Shown here: in pieces, positions 33,167 through 42,025 of the stretch
How the letters are laid out: each line of letters opens with the position of its first letter
Numbering within the stretch: the stretch's first letter is position 1
DNA from: Thiodiazotropha sp037384425
GTDB taxonomy: Bacteria > Pseudomonadota > Gammaproteobacteria > Chromatiales > Chromatiaceae
Length of the DNA stretch: 64,000 nucleotides
Assembly (NCBI GenBank): GCA_037384425.1
Contig: JARROA010000032.1
Span: forward strand, 1-64,000
Reading direction: 5' to 3'
Translations under genes and position numbers: made by a program
Notes under the pieces: generated by a model
Database searches by the model: none
The model's input: only the letters and a program-made list of their open reading frames with translations
Told to the model about the DNA's origin: nothing

Positions 33167-35386
33167 ATGACCACCACCCCAGACACAGCGAGCCAACTGG
33201 CCATTGCGCTGCAACAGACGGCCCGACAGTATCGCCACCGGCGGCTGCTGCTGTTCTGCGGCGAGCCCGCAGCCTGTCGGCAGCAGGCACATCAGGTGGC
33301 GACGGCCCTGGCGCCGAGCCATGTGCTATGGGTCGGTGAAGAGGCGCCGGCGCAGATCGAGAGCGTGCGCAATCCCCAGGCCCGCGAACGCCTGGGCAGT
33401 GAACTCGATCTGCTGGTCTACGATGCCTTCTGCGGCTTCGATCCCGACGCCTTCGGCGCTCTGGGAGGTACGGTTCGCGGGGGTGGACTGCTGATGCTGC
33501 TGGCGCCGCCGCTGGAGCGTTGGCACGACTATCCCGATCCGGAGCGACAGCGCATCGTCGTCGCCGGCTACCGGCCCGAGCAGGTGAGCGGTAACTTCCT
33601 GCGACGCCTGGGGCAGATGCTGGCCAACGATCCCTGGGTCGTCCGGATCGATTGCGGACAGGCTCTGCCGACACCCCGAACGCCCATCGGCAGCCCCGCC
33701 GCTCATGCTCTTCAGTCCGGAGACTGTCTGACCCGGGACCAGCAACTGGCGGTCGAAGCCATTTTGCGGGTGGTCAAGGGACATCGGCGGCGTCCCCTGG
33801 TGATCAGCTCGGACCGGGGGCGCGGCAAATCCTCCGCCATGGGTATAGCCGCCGCCCGTTTGTTGCGCGAAAAGCCCTGTCGCCTGCTGGTGACCGCGCC
33901 TCGCCGCAGCGCCGTGGACGCCCTCTTCACTCAAGCAGAGCGTCTTCTGCCCGGGGTCGAATCGACGCAGGGGGAGCTTCGCTATGGGGGAGGCAGCCTC
34001 GCCTACTCGGCGCCGGACCACCTGCTGGCCGAGCCCCGGCAGGGCGACCTGCTGCTGGTGGACGAGGCGGCCGCCATCCCCACGGCCCTGTTGCAAGCGC
34101 TGCTCGAACACTACCCGCGCATCGTCTTCGCCACCACCCTGCACGGCTACGAGGGTACCGGCCGCGGCTTTGCCCTACGCTTCAGGAACCATCTCGATCA
34201 GCAGACCCCGCAATGGCGGGAGCTGCGTCTGGAGACACCAGTCCGCTGGGCCGACGACGACCCGCTGGAGCCCCTGCTCTTCCGGCTGCTGGGTCTGGAT
34301 GCCAGTCCGGCGGACGACGCCGAAGTGAGATCAGCCACTGCCGACAACGTGGAGACGCTGCAACCCGGCACCAGCAGGCTGGCCGCCAACGAATCCCTGC
34401 TGCGGCAGCTGTTCGGCCTGCTGGTGCTGGCCCACTACCGCACCACGCCCCTCGATTTCCGTCTGCTGCTGGACGCACCCAATCTGCGGACGCTGCTGCT
34501 GTGCCATCAGGATCGGGTCGTCGGCGTTGCCCTGCTGTCCAGCGAGGGGCAGTTCGATGCCGATCTCGCGCAGCAGATCTGGGCCGGAACACGCAGGCCC
34601 AAAGGCCATTTGATGGCGCAGTCATTGGCCGCCCATGTGGGAATCGCCTCGGCCCCGTCGCAGAAGGGGCTGCGCATCGTACGTCTTGCCATTCACCCGG
34701 CCGTACAACGGCGGGGGCTGGGCAGCCTATTGCTGGATCGGATCTTCGCCTATGCGCAGGAGGCCGGCTATGACTATCTGGGGACCAGCTTCGGAGTCTC
34801 GGAGGCGCTGTTCGATTTCTGGTCCCGCAACCGCCTGGCCCCGGTACGTCTGGGTCTGCGCACCGGCACCAGCAGCGGGGACCATTCGGTCCTGATGATC
34901 GCCCCCTTGAGCCACCCGGGCGCCGCGCTGGCGCAACAGGCGGGAAAGCGTTTCGCACGACAGCTGCCCGCGCTGCTGGAGGATCCCTTGCGCGATCTCG
35001 AGGCCGGAATCAGCTGTCGGCTGTTGGCCGTCTCAGGAGCCGGTGACGCGCTCACCCTGGACCAGGACGACTGGTCCGATCTGGCCGGCTTCGCCTTCGC
35101 CCATCGTGGTTACGAAACCAGCCTTTCCGCGATCGAAAAGCTGGGGCTCAAAGGTGTCTGCGACAGTGAATTGAGCCGACCGGAGCGGGAACTGCTGGTG
35201 TGGCGTGTGCTGCAGAAACGGCCCTGGGACGCATGTGCACGGCTCAGCGGGCTGAGCGGACGCGCCGCCTTGGAAGAGCGCCTGCGCGCCATCATGGCAC
35301 GCCTGTTTCGGCAATTCGCTGACGCACCGGCGAGAACATTGATTCCGTGGGACGATCCGTCTGCAGAGAGACCGCACTCAGCCTGA
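33167..35386 (+). CDS. tmcA: tRNA(Met) cytidine acetyltransferase TmcA
   Basis: 739 residues from the ATG at 33167 (the frame is open from 33086). An N-terminal DUF1726 region is followed by the RNA-helicase-like ATPase domain with Walker A S-D-R-G-R-G-K-S-S and D-E-A-A-A-I-P, then a GNAT domain (I-V-R-L-A-I-H-P-A-V-Q-R-R-G-L-G-S-L-L-L) and a C-terminal tRNA-binding tail. It makes N4-acetylcytidine at the wobble base of elongator tRNA-Met using ATP and acetyl-CoA. It is somewhat longer than E. coli TmcA (671). Divergent from hypF, convergent with the next radical SAM gene (24-bp gap). Confidence 0.93.
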   Translation: MTTTPDTASQLAIALQQTARQYRHRRLLLFCGEPAACRQQAHQVATALAPSHVLWVGEEAPAQIESVRNPQARERLGSELDLLVYDAFCGFDPDAFGALGGTVRGGGLLMLLAPPLERWHDYPDPERQRIVVAGYRPEQVSGNFLRRLGQMLANDPWVVRIDCGQALPTPRTPIGSPAAHALQSGDCLTRDQQLAVEAILRVVKGHRRRPLVISSDRGRGKSSAMGIAAARLLREKPCRLLVTAPRRSAVDALFTQAERLLPGVESTQGELRYGGGSLAYSAPDHLLAEPRQGDLLLVDEAAAIPTALLQALLEHYPRIVFATTLHGYEGTGRGFALRFRNHLDQQTPQWRELRLETPVRWADDDPLEPLLFRLLGLDASPADDAEVRSATADNVETLQPGTSRLAANESLLRQLFGLLVLAHYRTTPLDFRLLLDAPNLRTLLLCHQDRVVGVALLSSEGQFDADLAQQIWAGTRRPKGHLMAQSLAAHVGIASAPSQKGLRIVRLAIHPAVQRRGLGSLLLDRIFAYAQEAGYDYLGTSFGVSEALFDFWSRNRLAPVRLGLRTGTSSGDHSVLMIAPLSHPGAALAQQAGKRFARQLPALLEDPLRDLEAGISCRLLAVSGAGDALTLDQDDWSDLAGFAFAHRGYETSLSAIEKLGLKGVCDSELSRPERELLVWRVLQKRPWDACARLSGLSGRAALEERLRAIMARLFRQFADAPARTLIPWDDPSAERPHSA

Positions 35387-35410
35387 GCCGTCCTCCACTG
35401 CCCCTGCTGA

Positions 35411-37147
35411 TCATGGCGTCAGACCGCCATCATCCAGATAGTGGACCTCCACCGGTTTACCCTTCTTGTGCTGCCTCGGCCAGAGTGCATAGCGGCCGGC
35501 ACGGAACGCTTCGCCCGACAAGCGGTTGACCAGCCCGATCCCCTCTTCTGAAAGCGTCAACACCGGCAGTCTGCGGCCTGTACCGTCAACGCGAATCCGC
35601 TCACCCTGCTCCAGTTGCCGGGCGATCCACGCTGGCGTCTTGCGACTGAGCAGGCTGTAGTGGCAGTAGTCCCACAACAGCCACTCGCCCAGTTCAGGCA
35701 GCTGCGGGAGTCGTTCCGCCACGAAACCGCTCACCCGCTCGAACAGGGTGTCAGGTTGGAGGTTATCCCTCGCCAAACCGACCCCCGCCTCCTGCAACAG
35801 GCTATCGAAACAGTGCGAGACGCTGCCTGCGAAGATCCCGCTCACCAGCCCTGCCAGGGTGATGCGCAGGTAGCCGCTGTTCCAGAGCCGCTCCAACAGC
35901 TCCGCATAGCGCTTGAAACGGGCCATTTCGCTGAAGCTCAACAGGGGATGACTGAGCACTTCATAGGGCGGCGACCTGTCCCATCGATAGCCGAGCGCAT
36001 CCGCTTGCTCGCGCAGCGGCGTTCCCGGCAGCAGCTTGAGTGTGCCCAGCTGGAGGTGGTCGGGAAACAGCACGAAGACCCGGTCCAGGGAATCGGCGCA
36101 AAGGGCGGCGTCCTCGCCAGGCAGACCGACGATGAGATCGAGGTGTACCGGGTGGCGATGCATCGCCACCAGCTGGCGGATGTTGTCGAGGGCCTTGGGC
36201 ACCACCATCTGTCGATCGATGGCCTGCAACACCGGCTGTTGCAGGCTCTGCAGTCCGATCTCGAACTGGAACTTGCCGGCGTCCGCACGCCGGAAGATCG
36301 TCATTGCCTCCTCGGATATCCGGTCCGGATTCAGCTCCAGATGAAAGCGCAGTCCGGGGGGCGTCGCGGCAAATCGCTCCAACAGTTTCTGGGTACGCGC
36401 CTTGCCGAGGTGAAAACTGCGGTCGAGCAATTTCACGGTCTTGTTGCGCAGTCCCTCCAACACCTTCAGATCGGCTTCGATGCGCTGCATCGTTAACGCC
36501 CGCAACCGATCGCTGGCACTGGTGCAGAAACTGCAGCGGAAGGGGCAGCCGCGCGAGGTCTCCCAATAGACCAGCGGCTTGTCAAAGGTGTGCTCAGCCG
36601 AAGCGAAAGGTGAAGGGATCGCCTCCGCCGGCAGCGTTGTAACGGGATTGGAGACGATGTGCGCAGCGCTTCTATAATGCAGTCCTGAGACGTCCTCGAG
36701 CGAACCCTGGCGATAGCGCAAACATCGCACCAGGTCTCGGAAGGCGGCCTCCCCTTCACCCTCCACCACATAGTCGACGCAGGCCTGAGTCTGCAGCAGT
36801 TCGTGCCCGCGAGGGCCGGCCTCGGGACCGCCAAGCACGATGCGACAGTCAGGCAGCAGTTGTTTCAGCAGTTCGGCCAGCCGCAGCGAAGCCTGGATGT
36901 TCCATAGATAGGTGGAAAAACCGACAAGACCGGGCTGGAACTCAAACAGACGCTCAAGCAAGGCCTGATGGCTGGCATTCGCCAGGGCCTCAAAGCAGCG
37001 GATATCAGCATGGAACGGCTCTGTCGCCGAGAATGCCCGTATCGACTGCAGGGCCAGCGAGCTGTGGCTGTATCCGGCATGCAGACTCACCAGGGCGATA
37101 TTGCCCGTCTTTCTCTCGTTTTCAACAGGCGCTTCGATGGGCATCAC
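35411..37147 (-). CDS. B12-binding-type radical SAM protein (DUF4080)
   Basis: 578 residues. The N-terminal 140 or so form a B12-binding Rossmann-like domain (V-L-G-G-P-E-A-G-P-R, V-D-Y-V-V-E-G-E-G-E); the canonical D-x-H-x-x-G cobalt-ligand motif is not seen, so it may bind B12 differently or not at all. The radical SAM core has S-R-G-C-P-F-R-C-S-F-C (Cys201, 205, 208), E-L-N-P-D-R-I and E-I-G-L-Q-S-L. A C-terminal DUF4080 domain follows. The reaction is unknown. It is divergent from tviB and convergent with tmcA. Confidence 0.88.
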   Translation of the reverse strand: MMPIEAPVENERKTGNIALVSLHAGYSHSSLALQSIRAFSATEPFHADIRCFEALANASHQALLERLFEFQPGLVGFSTYLWNIQASLRLAELLKQLLPDCRIVLGGPEAGPRGHELLQTQACVDYVVEGEGEAAFRDLVRCLRYRQGSLEDVSGLHYRSAAHIVSNPVTTLPAEAIPSPFASAEHTFDKPLVYWETSRGCPFRCSFCTSASDRLRALTMQRIEADLKVLEGLRNKTVKLLDRSFHLGKARTQKLLERFAATPPGLRFHLELNPDRISEEAMTIFRRADAGKFQFEIGLQSLQQPVLQAIDRQMVVPKALDNIRQLVAMHRHPVHLDLIVGLPGEDAALCADSLDRVFVLFPDHLQLGTLKLLPGTPLREQADALGYRWDRSPPYEVLSHPLLSFSEMARFKRYAELLERLWNSGYLRITLAGLVSGIFAGSVSHCFDSLLQEAGVGLARDNLQPDTLFERVSGFVAERLPQLPELGEWLLWDYCHYSLLSRKTPAWIARQLEQGERIRVDGTGRRLPVLTLSEEGIGLVNRLSGEAFRAGRYALWPRQHKKGKPVEVHYLDDGGLTP

Positions 37148-37380
37148 GGGTGTCGTCCGGCAATTATGGTCGAGGCAGGATGATCATCTAAACGTAAATC
37201 ACGCGACGGTGTAAACCCATGAAGGATGTTCCTGGAATGCAATGCGAAATCTCTCGATTTAGCCCGGCCGCCACGTTATGATTTCCCCCTTCGTTATGCG
37301 TCGTGCAAGCCCAAACACTCAAGTTTCGGGGTGAACATGACGCTAGTCTCAAGCTCTACCCCTCTCAGGAAGGATGTGTA

Positions 37381-38658
37381 ATGTTTGATCTTGGTAATGT
37401 GCGGATTGGTGTCATCGGCCTCGGCTATGTCGGCCTGCCACTGGCAGTGGAGTTCGGCAAGAAGTACCCGACGCTTGGCTTCGATATCAATCAGCCGCGC
37501 GTTGAGGAATTGCGCTCCGGTCAGGACAGTTCGCTGGAGGTGGATCCGGAGGAACTGCAGGCGGTTCCCCACCTGACCTACACCACCGATCCTGAAGCGT
37601 TGAAGGAGTGCAACGTCTTCATAGTCACGGTGCCCACACCGATCGATCAGCACAAACAGCCCGACCTGAGTCCGCTGGTCAAAGCCAGTGAGACCCTGGG
37701 CAAGATCATCAAGCCCGGAGACATCGCGATCTATGAATCGACCGTCTATCCGGGCGCCACGGAGGAGGACTGCGTACCCGTCATCGAGTCGGTTTCGGGT
37801 CTGGTCTTCAACAAGGACTTCTACGTCGGTTACAGCCCCGAGCGCATCAATCCCGGCGACAAGGAGCATCGACTGGTCAATATCAAGAAAGTCACCTCCG
37901 GCTCGACACCGGAAGTGGCCGACTTCGTCGATGCCCTCTACAACAGCATCCTGATCAACGGCACCCACAAGGCCAGCAGCATCAAGGTCGCCGAGGCCTC
38001 GAAGGTGATCGAAAACACCCAGCGCGACGTCAATATCGCGCTGATCAACGAACTGGCCCAGATCTTCAACCGGCTCGGCATCGACACCACCGAAGTACTG
38101 GAAGCGGCCGGCAGCAAGTGGAACTTCCTGCCTTTCAGGCCCGGCCTGGTGGGTGGTCACTGTATCGGTGTCGATCCCTATTATCTCTCACACAAGGCAC
38201 AGGCCACCGGCTATCAGCCCGAGATCATTCTCGCCTGTCGCCGCCTCTCGGACAGCATGGGCGCCTATGTGGTCTACACCGTGGTCAAGCTGATGCTCAA
38301 GCGCGGTGTAGTGTCTGGCAACAGCAAGGTGCTGGTGATGGGCCTCACCTTCAAGGAGAACTGCCCCGACCTGCGTAATACCCGCGTGGTGGATATCGTG
38401 GCCGAGCTCGAGGATTACGGCGCCAGCGTGGACGTCTACGACCCCTGGGTCAACGCCCGGGAGGCCGAACATGAATACGGTATCGTGCCGATCGATAGCC
38501 TGAATGATAACCACTATGATGCCGTCATCCTGGCGGTGGCGCACCGGGAGTTCATCGAAATGGGGGCGGAGAAGATCCGTGCCCTGTGCAAACCCGAAGG
38601 CATCCTTTACGACGTCAAGAACATCCTGCCCAAGGATACCGTGGACGGCAGGCTCTGA
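37381..38658 (+). CDS. tviB: UDP-GlcNAc/UDP-GalNAc 6-dehydrogenase, TviB/WbpA type
   Basis: 425 residues from the ATG at 37381, preceded by an AGGAAGGATG-type RBS. The N-terminal NAD domain has I-G-V-I-G-L-G-Y-V-G-L-P-L-A near residues 9-22. The catalytic cysteine is Cys261 in V-G-G-H-C-I-G-V-D-P-Y-Y. Further UDP-sugar dehydrogenase signatures are E-S-T-V-Y-P-G-A-T-E, E-N-T-Q-R-D-V-N-I-A and L-T-F-K-E-N-C-P-D-L-R-N-T. It oxidises a UDP-HexNAc to the uronic acid for capsule or O-antigen synthesis. The epimerase follows after 49 bp. Confidence 0.9.
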   Translation: MFDLGNVRIGVIGLGYVGLPLAVEFGKKYPTLGFDINQPRVEELRSGQDSSLEVDPEELQAVPHLTYTTDPEALKECNVFIVTVPTPIDQHKQPDLSPLVKASETLGKIIKPGDIAIYESTVYPGATEEDCVPVIESVSGLVFNKDFYVGYSPERINPGDKEHRLVNIKKVTSGSTPEVADFVDALYNSILINGTHKASSIKVAEASKVIENTQRDVNIALINELAQIFNRLGIDTTEVLEAAGSKWNFLPFRPGLVGGHCIGVDPYYLSHKAQATGYQPEIILACRRLSDSMGAYVVYTVVKLMLKRGVVSGNSKVLVMGLTFKENCPDLRNTRVVDIVAELEDYGASVDVYDPWVNAREAEHEYGIVPIDSLNDNHYDAVILAVAHREFIEMGAEKIRALCKPEGILYDVKNILPKDTVDGRL

Positions 38659-38707
38659 ATCCTGACGAATCACTGGCGGCAGATTAGGACCACGAAGACT
38701 CAAGACC

Positions 38708-39733
38708 ATGCGAGTACTCATCACCGGCGGCGCCGGTTTCATTGGCTCGGCCCTTGCCATTCGTCTGCTCGATCGCGGCGACGAGGTGGTCAGTATCGAC
38801 TGCCTCAACGATTACTATGACGTTGAGCTGAAGAAAGCGCGCCTGGCGCGTACCCTCGACCACGAAAACTTCACCGATCTCAGGCTCGAACTCGAGGACC
38901 GGGAAGGCATGGCCCAGGCCTTTGCCCGCTATCAGCCCCAGCGGGTGGTGAATCTCGCCGCCCAGGCCGGCGTCCGCTACTCCATCGATAACCCGCTAGC
39001 CTATGTGGACTCCAACCTGCTGGGGTTCGGACATATCCTGGAGGGCTGCCGCAGGCATGGTGTGGAGCATCTGGTCTACGCCTCCAGCAGCTCGGTCTAC
39101 GGCGCCAACACCTCCATGCCCTTCTCGGTGCACGACAACGTGGACCACCCATTGAGCCTCTACGCCGCGACCAAGAAGGCCAATGAGCTGATGGCACATA
39201 CCTACAGCCACCTCTATCGCCTGCCGACCACCGGTCTGCGCTTCTTCACCGTCTACGGTCCCTGGAGCCGACCCGACATGGCGATGCTCAAGTTCGCCCA
39301 CAAGATCATGCGCGGCGAAGCGATCGACGTCTACAACTACGGCAAGCACCGTCGCGACTTCACCTATATCGACGATATCGTCGAGGGGGTGATCCGGGTG
39401 CTCGACCGTATCCCCGAGCCCGATCCGGATTGGAGCGGGGACCATCCCGATCCCGCCAGCAGCACGGCACCCTATCGGCTCTACAACATCGGCAGTAATC
39501 AGCCGGTCGAACTGATGCGCTATATCGAGGCCCTGGAACAGAGCCTGGGCAGGAAAGCGGAACTCAACATGCTTCCGCTGCAGGATGGCGACATGGTTGC
39601 CACCTATGCGGATGTGGACGCCTTGATTAGGGATACCGGCTACAAACCCGCCACCTCCCTCGAAGTCGGTGTAAAGCACTTTGCCGACTGGTTCCTGAAA
39701 TTTTACGATTACAACCGAGGAAGTGCGGACTAA
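38708..39733 (+). CDS. NAD-dependent epimerase, UDP-glucuronate 4-epimerase-like
   Basis: 341 residues, extended SDR family. NAD-binding T-G-G-A-G-F-I-G-S at residues 6-14, catalytic Y-A-A-T-K (Tyr152, Lys156), S-S-S-S-V-Y-G and T-V-Y-G-P-W-S-R-P-D-M-A. The Y-D-V-x-L-K-x-x-R-L and R-D-F-T-Y-I-D-D-I-V-E-G segments are typical of UDP-glucuronate epimerases such as LspL/Cap1J. Following a TviB-type dehydrogenase, a UDP-HexNAcA substrate is also possible. Likely co-transcribed with tviB. Confidence 0.9.
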   Translation: MRVLITGGAGFIGSALAIRLLDRGDEVVSIDCLNDYYDVELKKARLARTLDHENFTDLRLELEDREGMAQAFARYQPQRVVNLAAQAGVRYSIDNPLAYVDSNLLGFGHILEGCRRHGVEHLVYASSSSVYGANTSMPFSVHDNVDHPLSLYAATKKANELMAHTYSHLYRLPTTGLRFFTVYGPWSRPDMAMLKFAHKIMRGEAIDVYNYGKHRRDFTYIDDIVEGVIRVLDRIPEPDPDWSGDHPDPASSTAPYRLYNIGSNQPVELMRYIEALEQSLGRKAELNMLPLQDGDMVATYADVDALIRDTGYKPATSLEVGVKHFADWFLKFYDYNRGSAD

Positions 39734-39772
39734 AACCAATCGTTGTGTAACTCCTGCTCCGGTAAAGGGTAA

Positions 39773-39841
39773 CCTGGATGGAGCGAAGCTAAATCCAGGA
39801 CAAGACACAGCTCTCCCGGATTCCGCTTCGCTCCATCCGGG
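39773..39841. repeat. Inverted pair of CCTGGATGGAGCGAAG repeats
   Basis: One copy reads CCTGGATGGAGCGAAGCTAAATCCAGG (39773-39799) and a second, inverted copy reads CCCGGATTCCGCTTCGCTCCATCCGGG (39815-39841). Together they can form one long hairpin after the epimerase gene, where they may block readthrough. The remaining bases to 40035 show no gene. Confidence 0.8.
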
Positions 39842-40035
39842 CTGCAGGCTGCTCTCCAGACCCGTCAGATTCGTCTACTCCGAACGGTAGTGGCCGATTG
39901 AAGGATTCCCGAAGTCACACCCTCCCTGGATCCGACATCAGCCGACCTTGGCAACGCCACCGAGTTTCTCAGGATAAACAGCAGGAATCGCGTCGCCGCG
40001 GACCACCGTAAAATAGATGGGGAAGGATGAGATGG

Positions 40036-40092
40036 AAAAAAACAGGCGAGGACCGGACTCTGGAGGCATGGAGAGTTCGCGAGTCCTCGCCT
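40036..40092 (-). terminator. Strong Rho-independent terminator downstream of rdgC
   Basis: Minus strand: a perfect 10-bp stem AGGCGAGGAC/GTCCTCGCCT extended by a further 8 bp above a 3-nt bulge, then GTTTTTTT. It lies about 150 bp beyond the rdgC stop codon. The stretch between (40093-40240) has another imperfect inverted repeat and could be a long 3' UTR or a small RNA; no gene is seen there. Confidence 0.75.
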
Positions 40093-40240
40093 AGACTAGC
40101 GCTTAACACGGAAACGACCAACCGTGAGCGTGGTGTAAGCCTATCGGCTGCCCCCGAGCGATTCATTGACTCAGGTCAATAAACCATGACTTTGGATGGG
40201 TTATTCGCCATCGTACCGCATTGAAGCGGCATCAAGCCGC

Positions 40241-41161
40241 CTATTTGTCTTCCGATTCCATCACCGCCCCGCCGAAGATCTCCAGCAGACGCGGTATGAA
40301 GCGGCGGAACTCCAGGGTCATCAGACTGAAGTGGGCATCGAAGTCCTGGGCCGCATTTTCTGTCTGATAGTCAGCCGCCTCCTCCTGGATCAGATCCAGA
40401 AACCGCAGGCGTTTCAAAGCCATATCCGACTCGATCAGACAGGAGAGACGCTCTTCCCAGGCAATCGCCAGCTTCACCACATCCTTGCCGGCATCCAGAT
40501 GGGCGATCATCTCGTCCGCCGTCAGATCCTGGCCTTTGCAGCGCAGTATGCCGGGGTCCTCCGTGCGCTCCTTCAGCTCGCAGCTGTCGAGCAGTTCGAA
40601 TCCCTCGTGGCGATTCGGCCTACGCAGCCATTCGGTCATCACGAAGCTGGGCGCCAGCTTCACTTCAAGGGGCTTGACCGGCAGGCTGCCCAGGGTCTCC
40701 CGCAGAAAGGAGATCAGCGCTTCCGCCTTGCCTGCACTGGCGGCATCGACCAGTATCCAGCCCTGCTGTTTGTCGATCATGGCGTACTGGGTGGAGAAGC
40801 GGCTGAAGGCCTTCGGCAGCAACTGCTGGAAGACCTCCTCCTTCAGTTCACTGCGCTCCTTGCGGCCCAGCTTGCGTCCCGCCTCCGTCTCCAGGGCGGC
40901 GGCCTTGTCATCGACGATTTCGTTCACCACCGCCGGTGGCAACAGTTTTTCCTCCTGCCGGGCGCAGATCATCTGGCAACCGAGGAGTTCATGCACCAGG
41001 GTCTCGCCCTGCCGCCCCAGGGGTTCGAACCAGCCGTACGCCAGCGCATCGTGGCTGCCGCAGGCCTGGAAGCGTTTCTGCTGCAGCCGGTTTTCCAGCG
41101 CTTCGGCGGTGAGATTGAAGGGTTGTTGCAGAAGATAGAGACGCAGGTTCTTGAACCACAT
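40241..41161 (-). CDS. rdgC: Recombination-associated protein RdgC
   Basis: 306 residues from the ATG at 41161, the usual length; an in-frame upstream extension to 41236 lacks family features. The start M-W-F-K-N-L-R-L-Y and the segments F-E-P-L-G-R-Q and P-F/S-R-F-S-T-Q-Y-A-M-I-D are diagnostic, as is the C-terminal E-D/F-D-A-H-F-S-L-M-T-L-E. RdgC forms a ring around duplex DNA and modulates RecA. It ends before the strong terminator at 40092. Confidence 0.93.
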   Translation of the reverse strand: MWFKNLRLYLLQQPFNLTAEALENRLQQKRFQACGSHDALAYGWFEPLGRQGETLVHELLGCQMICARQEEKLLPPAVVNEIVDDKAAALETEAGRKLGRKERSELKEEVFQQLLPKAFSRFSTQYAMIDKQQGWILVDAASAGKAEALISFLRETLGSLPVKPLEVKLAPSFVMTEWLRRPNRHEGFELLDSCELKERTEDPGILRCKGQDLTADEMIAHLDAGKDVVKLAIAWEERLSCLIESDMALKRLRFLDLIQEEAADYQTENAAQDFDAHFSLMTLEFRRFIPRLLEIFGGAVMESEDK

Positions 41162-41331
41162 TGAACTGTTCCGTGCTGAGACCAAGGCGGGGATTATGGA
41201 CAAGCCTGGACCACATATCCAGGACTGGATCCACACCGCTCAGCAGATGGGGATTCGAACCCACCGGGTATGAAAATAGCGCTTGTAATTTGCCCCTTTT
41301 CGATACATGTTTCGAATAGAGGTCGTGATTC

Positions 41332-41907
41332 ATGAACAGCTCGAACCCCGCCACCCTCTCCAGCAAAGAGCGCGAAACCCTACTGGATATCGCCCGCCGC
41401 TCCATCCGCCACGGACTCGACAGGGGAACGCCTCTGCCGGTCAAACCCGAAGATTTCGAACCGCCGTTGAGAGCCGTCAGGGCGAGTTTCGTGACCCTCA
41501 ACAGACAAGGCATGCTGCGCGGTTGTATCGGCCACCTGGAGGCGACGCTGCCACTGGTCGAGGACGTGGCGGAGAACGCCTTCTCCGCCGCCTTCAGAGA
41601 CCCCCGCTTCCCACCCCTCGGGGACAACGAGTATGACGGCCTCGAGCTGCACATCTCCGTACTGACTCCCGCCGAGCCCCTGAGTTGCGAATCGGAAAGC
41701 GACCTGCTGCGACAGATGCGCCCCTTTCAGGACGGCCTGATTCTGGAGGAGGGCCTACAACGCGGCACATTTCTCCCCTCGGTGTGGGAGCAGTTGCCGG
41801 ATCCGCATGACTTTCTGCGTCACCTGAAACTCAAGGCCGGCATGCCTGTCGACTACTGGTCACCCAAGCTGAGAGTCTATCGTTACGAGACCGAGTCGTT
41901 CTCATGA
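41332..41907 (+). CDS. AMMECR1 domain protein (AmmeMemoRadiSam system protein A)
   Basis: 191 residues covering a complete AMMECR1 domain, with the signature L-R-G-C-I-G-H-L-E at 62-70 (Cys65), F-V-T-L-N-R-Q-G, A-F-R-D-P-R-F-P-P-L and the C-terminal W-E-Q-L-P-D-P. The function is unknown. Its usual partners, MEMO1 and the radical SAM enzyme, are 11-13 kb to the left on the other strand, so the trio is present but dispersed. It is convergent with the pentapeptide gene. Confidence 0.93.
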   Translation: MNSSNPATLSSKERETLLDIARRSIRHGLDRGTPLPVKPEDFEPPLRAVRASFVTLNRQGMLRGCIGHLEATLPLVEDVAENAFSAAFRDPRFPPLGDNEYDGLELHISVLTPAEPLSCESESDLLRQMRPFQDGLILEEGLQRGTFLPSVWEQLPDPHDFLRHLKLKAGMPVDYWSPKLRVYRYETESFS

Positions 41908-41924
41908 GGGGTGCTTGTGTCGAT

Positions 41925-41949
41925 GACGGTGGGGCCCTGCCCCACCGTC
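41925..41949. repeat. Palindromic repeat, GGTGGGGC type
   Basis: GACGGTGGGG-ccctg-CCCCACCGTC, a 10-bp perfect stem with a 5-nt loop, placed between the convergent AMMECR1 and pentapeptide genes. No T run follows, so it is not a simple terminator. Confidence 0.8.
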
Positions 41950-42025
41950 AGCTCAACAGTATCATTCATCTGAGAATCCTGTCCTTCGACCCAAGGAATT
42001 CCTAAAAGTGATTATCGGTCGACAC

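Noticed and set aside
41235..41275. tRNA T-arm-like sequence (GGTGGGTTCGAATCCCCATC on the minus strand) between rdgC and AMMECR1
   Set aside because: Only three of five stem pairs form, and no acceptor, anticodon or D arm lies nearby. It could be a remnant but is not a gene.
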